Shown here piece by piece: positions 34,428-43,195 of a stretch of 64,000 nt of DNA (positions within the stretch are counted from its first letter, which is position 1; the number at the start of each line of letters is the position of its first letter). Both the position numbers and the translations under genes were made by a program. The notes under the pieces are model-generated. The model was not told the origin of the DNA. It ran no database searches and saw only the letters and a list, made by a program, of their open reading frames with translations. Location of the stretch: NCBI RefSeq assembly GCF_001045465.1, contig NZ_LFND01000001.1, positions 1 through 64,000 on the forward strand, read 5' to 3'. The stretch is from Chryseobacterium angstadtii (GTDB lineage: Bacteria; Bacteroidota; Bacteroidia; Flavobacteriales; Weeksellaceae).

Positions 34428-36362
34428 TTATTTTAAGATTTTAGTGTTAACAGTTTCTCCTTTATCAGAAACAATTTTTACAACATAGGAGTTTTTAACA
34501 GCGCCATTAAGCTCTATTACAAAATCTCTAGATGCATCAACTGCTTTTTTGGAGATCACTAGTTTTCCGCTCATATCATAAACTTCAATATCTGCTTTTT
34601 TCCAGTTTGGATCGAATCTAACAATGTAGTTGGTAATTTCCGGATTGTATACCACCATTGTTCTTGAAGGTGTGGCTATATTATCTTTTGTTCCTAACAC
34701 CACATTATTTGGTTCACCATAGTATAAATCATAAGATGAAACAGCACTTGGTGCTACACCTCCTTGTACTGCCTGTTGTACCGTACCGTTTGATGGTTTA
34801 TAATAGAAACCGATACCAGCAGATAACTGATGTGCTCCTGCAGGAATTAATTCACCGTTTTCTCTTATTTCAAATTTATATGATTTAACTATGTCTGTCT
34901 TATAGTTTACAAGTTTAACATTTTTACCGGTGAAGTTGGTTTCATTGGCTTCGTTGATATACAACCAATATTGGCCTGTATAGTTTGGATCATATCCACC
35001 ATTCAAAGCTTCTTCAAATGTTCCGATCATGTTACCCGTTGTAGATGTAGCCTGCACCGAAGTGGTTGTAGAAGTCTGGTGACCTGTAACAGCATTAGGA
35101 GAAACTACATAATAAGTTCTTGCCACTTCATTTCCATTAGCATCTAAACCAATTACTCCAAGTTGCTTTACTGTTCCGTCTATATTCTTACCACCACCGT
35201 TTTTAGCAGCAGTAACACTATAATTAGTTGCAGCAGCTCTTACAGTCTGGTTAAATCTTCTAAGGGTATTAAATGTTAGAGATTGTGAGGTATTGTCTCT
35301 CAGCTTCAATACAAAAGTCTGCATTGGCTTGATGATCAGACCAATATCTCCCACAGGAACACCACCAGTCGTAAAAGTCTGGATTAATGCTCCGTTACTG
35401 TATGTCTGTCCTTGAGATCCTACAGTAACTGTTCCAGGATCGTATCTTACTCCCCAGATATTAGAAACGTTGTTGTTATCAGTTGTTCCTGCGTTTTCTA
35501 CGTATCCTATTCTTGATAAGTCAAGATTGGTAAGGAAAGGGTTTCCAAACTGGTAAATGTTTTTACCATATGTATTTCCCCAAGGAGTAATTGAATTTTC
35601 GAACTGATCCTGAAGATAGGTATTGTATCTTTCGTTGTATCCGTTAATAGCATTACCACCTGCCCCAAAGGTAACATTTCCTCCGTTCTGAAGAGTTGTG
35701 TTAGTTGCAAATGTAGCATAAGGACGTCCATTAACAGTACGTAATGAACTACTTGTATCTAGGTTGTTGTTGTTAGATCCCAGCATATAATATCCGGAAC
35801 CATCACTGGTAGGAACAGTCAGATCAGCAAAATCGGCAACCGCCGCTGTGTTGTTCCATTTTAGAATTTCATTTTGGCTTCTTCTTACAGTACCAAAAGT
35901 TTTACCCAATTCCGTAGATAGGGTATTGAGAGGCTTGCCAAAGAAAGGCATTGCCACCTGCTGATAGAAACTTCCGTTACCATGTTTCTTGGTACGGAAT
36001 TCTTTACTTACAATTCCTGTAATATTGGCCTGGGATAATCCATCCACATATAACTGTCCGTAAGTAGACGCGTCGTCAGTAGCAGTGGGAGTGTTAAGCC
36101 TTAAAATAATATTTCCACCGTCGGTTTTATCAGCACCTCCGGTAGTAATTGTCTTAAAAGCGTCTCCAGCAGCCCCTACAACCATAACGTTTCCATGTAC
36201 GTCCAAAAGGCCATTACCTCTTGTCTGTACACCTCCACCGCTATAAACCAGGGTGCCTTCGCTTACATACATATTAGCATTAGTGTCAACGTGACATAGT
36301 ACCTGCGCCTGAACAGAGTAACTAATTGCTAAAAGACCTATAGCAAATAAACTTTTTCTCAT
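34428..36362 (-). CDS. T9SS-secreted protein with C-terminal sorting domain
   Basis: This 644-residue surface or secreted protein has a signal peptide (SLFAIGLLAISYSVQAQ) and a long repetitive beta-rich body full of Asn, Gly and Thr. It ends in a type A T9SS sorting domain (about 565-644: NYIVRFDPNWKKADIEVYD then GKLVISKKAVDAS, ending TVNTKILK). SprA and the T9SS would export it and a sortase would attach or release it. The body has no recognisable enzymatic domain. A TACCTTTG promoter box lies 39 nt before the start. Confidence 0.88.
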   Translation of the reverse strand: MRKSLFAIGLLAISYSVQAQVLCHVDTNANMYVSEGTLVYSGGGVQTRGNGLLDVHGNVMVVGAAGDAFKTITTGGADKTDGGNIILRLNTPTATDDASTYGQLYVDGLSQANITGIVSKEFRTKKHGNGSFYQQVAMPFFGKPLNTLSTELGKTFGTVRRSQNEILKWNNTAAVADFADLTVPTSDGSGYYMLGSNNNNLDTSSSLRTVNGRPYATFATNTTLQNGGNVTFGAGGNAINGYNERYNTYLQDQFENSITPWGNTYGKNIYQFGNPFLTNLDLSRIGYVENAGTTDNNNVSNIWGVRYDPGTVTVGSQGQTYSNGALIQTFTTGGVPVGDIGLIIKPMQTFVLKLRDNTSQSLTFNTLRRFNQTVRAAATNYSVTAAKNGGGKNIDGTVKQLGVIGLDANGNEVARTYYVVSPNAVTGHQTSTTTSVQATSTTGNMIGTFEEALNGGYDPNYTGQYWLYINEANETNFTGKNVKLVNYKTDIVKSYKFEIRENGELIPAGAHQLSAGIGFYYKPSNGTVQQAVQGGVAPSAVSSYDLYYGEPNNVVLGTKDNIATPSRTMVVYNPEITNYIVRFDPNWKKADIEVYDMSGKLVISKKAVDASRDFVIELNGAVKNSYVVKIVSDKGETVNTKILK

Positions 36363-36400
36363 TGTATAAATTATTTGTGTGTTAATACAATCTTCACCCG

Positions 36401-36408
36401 CAAAGGTA
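36401..36408 (-). promoter_or_regulatory. TAnnTTTG box of the T9SS cargo operon
   Basis: On the minus strand TACCTTTG (36408-36401) is an exact -7 consensus match, 38 nt before the ATG at 36362. No clear TTG lies at the right distance upstream. Confidence 0.5.
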
Positions 36409-36437
36409 AGATTTTTTTTTAAAGAAAAAAATATATT

Positions 36438-37628
36438 TTATTTATTAACAAAAATATTATCCTCCGTTAATATGATTTCTTTCTCCTCGCCTATCGAAAA
36501 CATGTAATCCTCCAGCACTTTTTCCGTGGTTCCTCTTAATCCTCTGGCCCCCAATCCTTTTTCCATAGTTTCTTCTACGATTTTTTCGATAGCGCCATCT
36601 GTAAATATAAGATTCGTACCATCCATTTTGAAGAGCTCCACAAACTGGTTGACGATTGAGTTCTTAGGTTCTTTCATGATTCTTACCATGGTCTCTTTGG
36701 TGAGTTTATCAAGGTAAGTAATAATCGGAAATCTTCCTAAAAGTTCAGGAATTAATCCAAAAGAACGAAGATCGATTGCATTAATATTGGTTAATATATA
36801 TTCTTCTTCGTCTACTTTGTTGATCTTTTCAGAACTGAATCCTATCGCCTGTTTGTTCATTCTTCTTTCGATGATCTCTTTGATCCCGTCAAAAGCTCCT
36901 CCGGCAATAAACAGAATATTCTGGGTATTCACCTGAATATATTTCTGATCCGGATGTTTTCTTCCTCCCTGAGGCGGAACATTCACAATACTTCCTTCAA
37001 GAAGTTTCAGCAATCCCTGCTGCACTCCTTCTCCGGAAACATCTCTCGTAAGACTCGGATTGTCTGATTTTCTTGCAATTTTATCTATTTCATCAATAAA
37101 TACAATTCCTCTTTCTGCTTTTTCTACATCAAAGTCGGCTACCATCAGAAGTCTTGAAAGAATACTTTCAACATCCTCTCCTACATAACCGGCTTCGGTA
37201 AGAATGGTAGCATCCACGATACAGAAAGGAACATTAAGCTCTCTTGCAATGGTTTTAGCCAGAAGCGTTTTTCCTGTCCCTGTTTCACCAATCATGATGA
37301 TATTGGATTTCTCCAATTCTACTTCTCTGTTTTCATCTTTTGCATGAAGCAGTCTTTTATAGTGATTGTATACCGCGATAGAAAGCTGCTTCTTCGCCTG
37401 GTCCTGCCCAATCACATATTGATTTAGAAATTCTTTAATTTCTTTTGGTTTCTTCAGTTCGTCTATACTTTCTGCCGGAGAAGATGATGCAGTCTTGGAA
37501 ACACTGTCTTTTACAATAACGTGCGCCTGCTCGATACAGTTCTCACAGATAAAGCCGTTCTGCCCAGAAATAAGCATCTGTACTTCATTTCTTTTTCTGC
37601 CGCAGAAAGAACATTGGTTTGAGTTCAT
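36438..37628 (-). CDS. clpX: ATP-dependent Clp protease ATP-binding subunit ClpX
   Basis: ClpX unfolds substrates and feeds them to the ClpP protease. The 396-residue protein has the N-terminal C4 zinc finger (C6, C9, C28, C31 in CSFCGRKR and CENC), the AAA+ Walker A GETGTGKTLLAK, Walker B IVFIDEIDKIA, and sensor/arginine-finger segments (LLGRFPIITYL, GLGARGLRG). The length is slightly short but complete. clpP is not in the window. It follows the HIT gene by 62 nt on the same strand. Confidence 0.96.
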   Translation of the reverse strand: MNSNQCSFCGRKRNEVQMLISGQNGFICENCIEQAHVIVKDSVSKTASSSPAESIDELKKPKEIKEFLNQYVIGQDQAKKQLSIAVYNHYKRLLHAKDENREVELEKSNIIMIGETGTGKTLLAKTIARELNVPFCIVDATILTEAGYVGEDVESILSRLLMVADFDVEKAERGIVFIDEIDKIARKSDNPSLTRDVSGEGVQQGLLKLLEGSIVNVPPQGGRKHPDQKYIQVNTQNILFIAGGAFDGIKEIIERRMNKQAIGFSSEKINKVDEEEYILTNINAIDLRSFGLIPELLGRFPIITYLDKLTKETMVRIMKEPKNSIVNQFVELFKMDGTNLIFTDGAIEKIVEETMEKGLGARGLRGTTEKVLEDYMFSIGEEKEIILTEDNIFVNK

Positions 37629-37690
37629 ACTATATAATAAGGTTAAAGAAAATCGTAAAAAATTTCTTTTTTACGATTTTGTATGATTTT

Positions 37691-38080
37691 TTAAGAATTA
37701 ATAATTGAGTTTTGAATCTCTTTATATTCTTCGTCTGTTAATTTCAATCTTTCATTTCTGAAGTTCATGTCTTCCATCCTGTTTAAGGGAATAAGGTGGA
37801 TGTGAGCATGAGGAACTTCAAGTCCAACTACAGCGACGCCTACTCTTACGCAGGGTACCGCATTTTTTATTTTTTTGGCGACCTGCTGGGCAAATCCCCA
37901 AAGATTTTTGTATTCTTCACTTTCCAGATCAAAGATCAGGTCTACTTCTTTTTTAGGAACTACCAGCGTATGTCCTTTCACCAGGGGCATTGCGTCAAGG
38001 AATGCGATAAAGTTATCATCCTCAGCAATTTTGTATGAGGGGATTTCGCCGTTGATGATTTTTGTGAATATACTGCTCAT
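37691..38080 (-). CDS. HIT family nucleotide-binding protein
   Basis: This 129-residue histidine-triad hydrolase, probably of the Hint type, acts on nucleoside phosphoramidates or similar nucleotides. It begins IFTKIINGEIPSYKIAEDD and carries the triad HAHIHLIP near residue 96. It is downstream of greA, separated by a short low-complexity repeat, and upstream of clpX. The physiological substrate is unknown in this family. Confidence 0.93.
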   Translation of the reverse strand: MSSIFTKIINGEIPSYKIAEDDNFIAFLDAMPLVKGHTLVVPKKEVDLIFDLESEEYKNLWGFAQQVAKKIKNAVPCVRVGVAVVGLEVPHAHIHLIPLNRMEDMNFRNERLKLTDEEYKEIQNSIINS

Positions 38081-38083
38081 AGT

Positions 38084-38140
38084 GTAGAAGTTAGAAGTTA
38101 GATACTAGATATTAGAAGTTAGAAATTAGAAGTTTAATTT
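38084..38140. repeat. low-complexity TTAGAAG-type repeat
   Basis: The sequence repeats variants of TAGAAGTTAGA/TAGATACTAGATATTAGAAG with slipped copies. It fills the greA-HIT gap and probably arose by slippage. A similar but distinct tract lies at 48059-48117. Confidence 0.6.
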
Positions 38141-38157
38141 TATAAATCGTACTTAGA

Positions 38158-38628
38158 TTACAGAGTGATGTCTAATACTTCGAAAGACAGTTTGTTTCCG
38201 TTTGGCAGGGTAATATCTGCAGTTTCCCCTATTACTTTTCCAAGTAATCCTTTTGCAATGGGTGTATTTACAGAAATTCTTCCTGTTTTAAGGTCGCTTT
38301 CATTATCCGGTACCAAAGTAAATACCTGCTCCTGCTTGGTCGCATTGTTTTTAAGTCTTACGGTGGTAAGGATAGAAACTTTTGAAGTATCTAATTGACT
38401 TTCATCTATGATCTTGGAAGTGGCGATAATATCTTTAAGCTTGGAAATTCTCATTTCAAGCATTCCCTGAGCCTCTTTAGCCGCATCATATTCAGCATTT
38501 TCAGATAAATCTCCTTTATCTCTTGCTTCTGCGATTTGCTGGGTAATTTTTGGTCTTTCCACAGTTTCTAACTGTTCCAGCTCAGCTTTCATTTTCTCTT
38601 GTCCCTCCTTTGTTACATAGCTTGCCAT
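38158..38628 (-). CDS. greA: transcription elongation factor GreA
   Basis: GreA rescues backtracked RNA polymerase by stimulating transcript cleavage. The 156-residue protein has the N-terminal coiled-coil (EKMKAELEQLETVERPKITQ and DLSENAEYDAAKEAQ, including the acidic tip) and the C-terminal FKBP-like domain (SPIAKGLLGK-type segment: VNTPIAKGLLGKVIGE). The ATG at 38628 gives the standard MASYVTKEG start rather than the 3-residue extension to 38637. Confidence 0.95.
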   Translation of the reverse strand: MASYVTKEGQEKMKAELEQLETVERPKITQQIAEARDKGDLSENAEYDAAKEAQGMLEMRISKLKDIIATSKIIDESQLDTSKVSILTTVRLKNNATKQEQVFTLVPDNESDLKTGRISVNTPIAKGLLGKVIGETADITLPNGNKLSFEVLDITL

Positions 38629-38713
38629 AATTTTCAAAATTTAGGTTTGGTATAAAAAAATAATCCGACATTTGCCGGACAATGTTTTACGTGTTATAAT
38701 CGTTTAACTTTTA

Positions 38714-38721
38714 CAAATATA
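38714..38721 (-). promoter_or_regulatory. TAnnTTTG box of greA
   Basis: On the minus strand TATATTTG is an exact -7 consensus match about 85 nt before the greA ATG. The adjacent plus-strand AT-rich sequence would serve the divergent gene at 38739. Confidence 0.45.
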
Positions 38722-38738
38722 TAAAAATTTAAATTGAA

Positions 38739-39194
38739 ATGAAAAAAACTTTTTCAATACTATCGATTTCAACACTACTGATTTTCAGTAATTTAACTAT
38801 AAACTCATGTGGAAGCAGAGAAGACACTGTCAACTGCTTTCCAAACAATCCTATTAATGTAACTTTAAACCTGAACCTTCCTGCTTACAATGCCCTGAAC
38901 TATGACGGAGGCTGGATTTATGTAAACGAACAGCAGTCCGGAACAAGAGGATTAATTGTGGTTCGCGCCGGGGAGACTTTTAAAGCTTACGACAGAAACG
39001 CTCCTCATATCTGTCCTGATGCCAATACAACTCTTGAAGTAAAAGACAACATCAGCATTCTGTGTCCCAAAGACAACACCCGGTGGATTTTAAGAACAGG
39101 GCAGCCTGAAGCCGGAGCCAAAACCTCTCTTCCTCCAAAGACCTATCTTTTCAATTACGATCCTGCGACCAAAAACCTAAATATTTTCTATTAA
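38739..39194 (+). CDS. lipoprotein with Rieske-like C-terminal region
   Basis: This 151-residue predicted lipoprotein has a lipobox cysteine at residue 24 (LTINSC). The C-terminal half (about 75-151) resembles a Rieske fold: APHICPDANTTLEV, then ILCPKDNTRWIL and a Pro-rich end. However, it has only one residue of each usual C-x-H and C-x-x-H ligand pair, so it probably does not bind a 2Fe-2S cluster. It overlaps no gene and its stop is one base before dtd, so the two are cotranscribed. The Rieske assignment is tentative. Confidence 0.7.
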   Translation: MKKTFSILSISTLLIFSNLTINSCGSREDTVNCFPNNPINVTLNLNLPAYNALNYDGGWIYVNEQQSGTRGLIVVRAGETFKAYDRNAPHICPDANTTLEVKDNISILCPKDNTRWILRTGQPEAGAKTSLPPKTYLFNYDPATKNLNIFY

Positions 39195-39195
39195 G

Positions 39196-39645
39196 ATGAA
39201 GATTGTTGTACAGAGAGTTTCTGAAGCCAGTGTAAAAGTAGAGGGAAGTATTGTTGGAGAGATCGGAAAAGGCCTTATGCTGCTGGTTGGAATTGATGAA
39301 AATGACGAAAAAACAGATGCAGACTGGCTTGTTCAGAAAATTTTAAATCTCAGAATATTTGGCGATGAAGATGATAAACTTAATCTCTCCGTAAAGGACA
39401 TTTCGGGAGAAATTCTTTGCATCAGCCAGTTTACCCTGATTGCGGATTACAAAAAAGGAAACCGCCCTTCTTTCATCAAAGCCGCCAAACCGGATAAAGC
39501 CATTCCTCTTTTCGATTATTTTAAAGAAGAAATAGCCAGGTCAGGATTGAAAACCGAAAGCGGAATTTTCGGCGCAGATATGAAAGTGTCTTTAGTAAAT
39601 GACGGCCCGGTAACAATTGTTATGGATTCAATCACCAAAAACTAA
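39196..39645 (+). CDS. dtd: D-aminoacyl-tRNA deacylase
   Basis: The enzyme removes D-amino acids, and mischarged glycine, from tRNA. The 149 residues have the family length and the two catalytic-cleft motifs SQFTLIADYKKGNRPSF and a C-terminal NDGPVTIVMDS (usual N-x-GPVT). It begins MKIVVQRVSEASV, typical of DTD. The ATG is one base after the lipoprotein stop. Confidence 0.95.
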   Translation: MKIVVQRVSEASVKVEGSIVGEIGKGLMLLVGIDENDEKTDADWLVQKILNLRIFGDEDDKLNLSVKDISGEILCISQFTLIADYKKGNRPSFIKAAKPDKAIPLFDYFKEEIARSGLKTESGIFGADMKVSLVNDGPVTIVMDSITKN

Positions 39646-39707
39646 GCATTTCCCGTCATTCAATTATTCATAAAAACCTAAGTAGAGGTTTGAAATAAAA
39701 AACCACC

Positions 39708-40835
39708 ATGCGACTTAATTTTAAATTAATATCCGGACTTTTATTAACCCTAAGCATTCATTTCCTGAGTTTTGCACAGAGCCGGGAAAAGCTTTTAAAA
39801 TCAAAACTGGACTCTGCGTTTTCAGAACTTTTTAAGGCAGACGAACCTGGTGGCGCTATTTTGATCCAGCAGGGAAATAAGATTCTGTACGAAAATTCTT
39901 TCGGGCTGGCAGACTTGAAAACACGTGAAAAATTCACATCTAAAACCGTTTCCAATCTCGGTTCTATTACTAAAACATTTGTGTCTTATGGAATTCTTAT
40001 GCTTCAACATCGGCAGAAGCTTTCAACGGATGACAATCTGCTTACATTCTTTCCGGGTTTCAAGAATAAGAATTTAGCGTCCTCCATTAAACTTCGCCAT
40101 ATGCTTACCCACAGTTCCGGACTGCCTGATCTCAGAAATGTGGATAAAGACAGTATTTTTTACCTTACGGCTAAAGATGAGGAAAATTTCAGGCCTTTGC
40201 AATCTACGGATTCTCTGGAATTTGAACCGGGAACTCAATTCAACTATTCAAATCCTGCATACAATGGATTGGCTTTGGTTATTGAAAAAACAAGCGGTAT
40301 GAAGTGGCAGCAGTTTATCGGTCAGAATATTTTTAAACCTGCCGGGATGAAAAACAGCCGTATTACCGATGGCAGTTTCCCTGAATCTCATGTTGCCCAC
40401 GCCTATATTTTAAAGGATAACAGGTATCAGGAATATGATTACGGGGAGTATCCTACTTTTACGGCAGCCGGAAACGGAGGCGTATGGAGCTCTATTGAAG
40501 ACCTGAAAAAATACATTGCTGCTATTAATCAATGCACATTTACTGACTGTTCTGTTATTAAATCTTCTGAAACCATAACCCATCCTTCTGGCTGGAAAGG
40601 TAAAAAAGCACCTTATCATACGGGAACATGGTTTGTACACAATGGATTTTATGCTGATATAAAAACCGAAGAAAATGTAAATGTTATAGAGCATGCCGGT
40701 GATCAGGGCGGTTTTAAATCCCACCTCATCATGATTCCGGAGAAAAACATGTCTATTATATGGCTTACCAACAATAATAAGTTCATTACCGGCCACATCC
40801 GGAGAATACTTCTTCAGATGAAATATATTGATTAA
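39708..40835 (+). CDS. serine hydrolase of the beta-lactamase/class C family
   Basis: This 375-residue exported penicillin-binding-protein-like hydrolase has a signal peptide ending SFAQ (residue 24). The catalytic S86-x-x-K89 lies in GSITK, the Y180-S-N triad member in FNYSNPAY, and a third motif HAGDQGG at about residue 325. Such proteins are D-aminopeptidases, esterases or PBP4-like enzymes; the substrate is not predictable. It is separated from dtd by 62 nt. Confidence 0.9.
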   Translation: MRLNFKLISGLLLTLSIHFLSFAQSREKLLKSKLDSAFSELFKADEPGGAILIQQGNKILYENSFGLADLKTREKFTSKTVSNLGSITKTFVSYGILMLQHRQKLSTDDNLLTFFPGFKNKNLASSIKLRHMLTHSSGLPDLRNVDKDSIFYLTAKDEENFRPLQSTDSLEFEPGTQFNYSNPAYNGLALVIEKTSGMKWQQFIGQNIFKPAGMKNSRITDGSFPESHVAHAYILKDNRYQEYDYGEYPTFTAAGNGGVWSSIEDLKKYIAAINQCTFTDCSVIKSSETITHPSGWKGKKAPYHTGTWFVHNGFYADIKTEENVNVIEHAGDQGGFKSHLIMIPEKNMSIIWLTNNNKFITGHIRRILLQMKYID

Positions 40836-41091
40836 AAGGCAAAAATATCTTTCAAAATTTCTAAAAAGTTTTCATCAATAGCTTACCTCAAAAAAACAAT
40901 TCTACAATACTTGCATCATCCGAAACAGCAGTTCATGGATGATTTTGGAGCATAAAAGTGGTTTTTTCTATATTTTTCTTAAAAATTACAATAGTTAAAA
41001 ATTCTTAAACTATTTGAATCTGATCTACAAAACCAAAAATATAATCACCATTTAGTGAGTAATTTTAAAAATACAATGTAAGTTTTTCGTA
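40836..41091. other. intergenic region before the protease pair
   Basis: AT-rich sequence with no gene. It holds no repeat or strong hairpin that I can see. The promoter-like elements of the first protease follow it. Confidence 0.5.
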
Positions 41092-41125
41092 TTGTATATT
41101 TTGTATGTTTTAAATAATATATTTG
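41092..41125 (+). promoter_or_regulatory. promoter of the first S8 protease
   Basis: TATATTTG (41118-41125) is an exact -7 box, 28 nt before the ATG. A TTG at 41092-41094 is 23 nt upstream of it, at the outer limit of the usual spacing. Confidence 0.5.
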
Positions 41126-41153
41126 AAAATACATCAACCAAAATAGAATATAG

Positions 41154-42839
41154 ATGAAAACAAAAATTCACACTTTTATGTTATTGTTTTTTTGCTTTGT
41201 CCTTTCCTTTGGACAGGAAAAGGCTAATTCAAAAACAGTTTATGTATGCTTCACTAAAGATTTTCAATCTGAAAAAAACACTCTAAAGAAGAATTCAGAC
41301 TTTGAAAATTTTGTAAAGACTCACGGGATTTCTTTTGTAAATGACTTTGGTTTCAGCAACGAAAGACTCGACGAAATGGCTGCAGAAAGCCGTAGAATAG
41401 GAAATTCTGATGAATCCATTCAAAAATTAAAAAGAATCTTTAAGGTTAAAATCTCCTCTCATGATGAAAACGATGTGCTTAAAATCACTTCCACTCTTAA
41501 ACGATTTCCTGAAATCGAATATGTTTCAGTGGTAGACAATACCCCTATTAAACCACCTTTTGTGAATATTTATGCAGTAACACCCAATTTGGAGGTTGAG
41601 CAGAATTATCTAGTAGATAAACCCGGAATTAATGCAAAATATGCATGGACAAGGGGAATTACAGGACAGAACATTCGAATCAGAGATGTAGAATATGGTT
41701 TTTATAAGGAACATGAAATGCTGGCCAACATGAACACCATTCAATTAGAGTCCGGGTACTCTTTGCCAGCAGAAATGAACAATCCCAATAGCCAATACTA
41801 CAGATGGCCGGATCATGGAACTGGGGTTGTAAGCATTATGGGATCTAAAAAAGATAATGTTGGAATATCCGGAGCTGCTTATGGCGCTGCAGAAATAAAA
41901 GGCTATATGGAATGGACCTCAAGTGCGGGGTACAGCAGAGCCAATGCTGTAAGCCGATCAATCAACGCCTCTCATTCAGGAGATATTATCTTGTATGAAA
42001 TGCAGACAGGCGGAAAGGGTGGAGAATTTTGTCCCGCAGAATACGATGAAGTCATCTGGGATTTAACGAAAGCTGCCACTGATTCCGGAATTATTATTAT
42101 CGCTGCCGCAGGTAACGGAAACCAAAACCTCAATGATCCTTTCTATTCTTCCTATAATGCAAGAGGAAACAGTGGAGCAATTATGGTAGGAGCCGGTTCA
42201 TCTAATTCAACGCATTCCAGGTTGTATTTCAGTACTTATGGGAACAGAGTAGATGTACAGGGATGGGGAGAAAATGTACTGGCAGGAGGATACGGAGATT
42301 ATGCCAAATATGATAATGATCTCAACAGAACCTATACCCGTTTTAGCGGAACAAGCTCTGCCACTCCGGTAGTAGCATCTGCAGCTACATTGATTCAGTC
42401 TTATTACTATCAGAGAACTGGTCAATATCTAACTCCTATCGCTATGAAAAACCTTTTGGTTAGTACGGGAATCCCGCAGGGAGGTTCCAATACCAATGAA
42501 AAAATAGGTCCGTTTCCCAATGTAAAAGCGGCTATACTTTCTCTTGAATCTCAGCTTGATACTTTCAAAACCAGCTCTGATGAAAAAGCTGTAAATTCCG
42601 TAAGCGAGCCTTTAGAGGTGAAGATTTATCCAAATCCTGCCACACAATACATTTCTTTAAAGTGCAATACCGATAAAGTAATTGATATTGAAATCGTCAA
42701 CATGAACGGGCAATCTCTGATCAAAAAGTCTACAGCATCAAATAAACAGATTGATATATCTCAGCTTCCTGCAGGAAACTATATCATCAATATATATGAA
42801 GGCCAGAGAAGAGTTGTAGAGAAATTTACAAAACGATAA
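41154..42839 (+). CDS. T9SS-exported S8 (subtilisin-like) serine protease, copy 1
   Basis: The gene encodes a 561-residue secreted protease. After the signal peptide (TFMLLFFCFVLSFGQ) comes a propeptide-like region (about 25-140), then the catalytic domain. The Asp is in RIRDVEYGF (about 178), the His in DHGTGVVSIMG (about 221) and the Ser in GTSSATPVVASAA (about 402). A type A T9SS sorting domain ends the protein (about 487-561: VKIYPNPATQYISL, ending VVEKFTKR). The next gene encodes a close paralogue. Both copies have a TATATTTG box 25-28 nt upstream. Confidence 0.93.
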   Translation: MKTKIHTFMLLFFCFVLSFGQEKANSKTVYVCFTKDFQSEKNTLKKNSDFENFVKTHGISFVNDFGFSNERLDEMAAESRRIGNSDESIQKLKRIFKVKISSHDENDVLKITSTLKRFPEIEYVSVVDNTPIKPPFVNIYAVTPNLEVEQNYLVDKPGINAKYAWTRGITGQNIRIRDVEYGFYKEHEMLANMNTIQLESGYSLPAEMNNPNSQYYRWPDHGTGVVSIMGSKKDNVGISGAAYGAAEIKGYMEWTSSAGYSRANAVSRSINASHSGDIILYEMQTGGKGGEFCPAEYDEVIWDLTKAATDSGIIIIAAAGNGNQNLNDPFYSSYNARGNSGAIMVGAGSSNSTHSRLYFSTYGNRVDVQGWGENVLAGGYGDYAKYDNDLNRTYTRFSGTSSATPVVASAATLIQSYYYQRTGQYLTPIAMKNLLVSTGIPQGGSNTNEKIGPFPNVKAAILSLESQLDTFKTSSDEKAVNSVSEPLEVKIYPNPATQYISLKCNTDKVIDIEIVNMNGQSLIKKSTASNKQIDISQLPAGNYIINIYEGQRRVVEKFTKR

Positions 42840-42854
42840 TTCCATTAAATAAGA

Positions 42855-42955
42855 AAGAAGATGTTGCAAAAGAATACTCCTGTGAAAATATATTAATAAC
42901 CTGGTTTTCAAATGGAACCCAAAAAAAAGTATTCTTTTGCAACATTCTTCTTCTT
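42855..42955. terminator. long-armed inverted repeat between the proteases
   Basis: ATGTTGCAAAAGAATACT and its exact complement AGTATTCTTTTGCAACAT, extended by AAGAA/TTCTT ends, are separated by about 50 nt. The second arm leads into a T-rich end. It lies just past the first protease stop and probably acts as a terminator or mRNA-stabilising hairpin; arms this long are unusual for a simple terminator. Confidence 0.7.
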
Positions 42956-43162
42956 TTAAACAAATAGTATCTAAATTCTCATTATCACAATTTGAAACAT
43001 ATTTCTTACAATAATTAATTATTTTTAGCAAATAAATTATCACAAAAACGTGATTTAAATTAATTTTATAAATATCATCACTTATTGCTCGTTATATATA
43101 TCACATTTTTAACTAAATGCGTTTATTTTTTTCGTAATTTCTATTATTTCTCATTAATATTA

Positions 43163-43170
43163 TATATTTG
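43163..43170 (+). promoter_or_regulatory. TAnnTTTG box of the second S8 protease
   Basis: TATATTTG matches exactly and lies 25 nt before the ATG at 43196, the same box and nearly the same leader length as the first protease. Confidence 0.5.
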
Positions 43171-43195
43171 ATTAACAACCATTTAATACTATATT

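Noticed and set aside
38739..39194. Functional Rieske 2Fe-2S protein
   Set aside because: The ligand pairs C-x-H and C-x-x-H are incomplete in the translated sequence.
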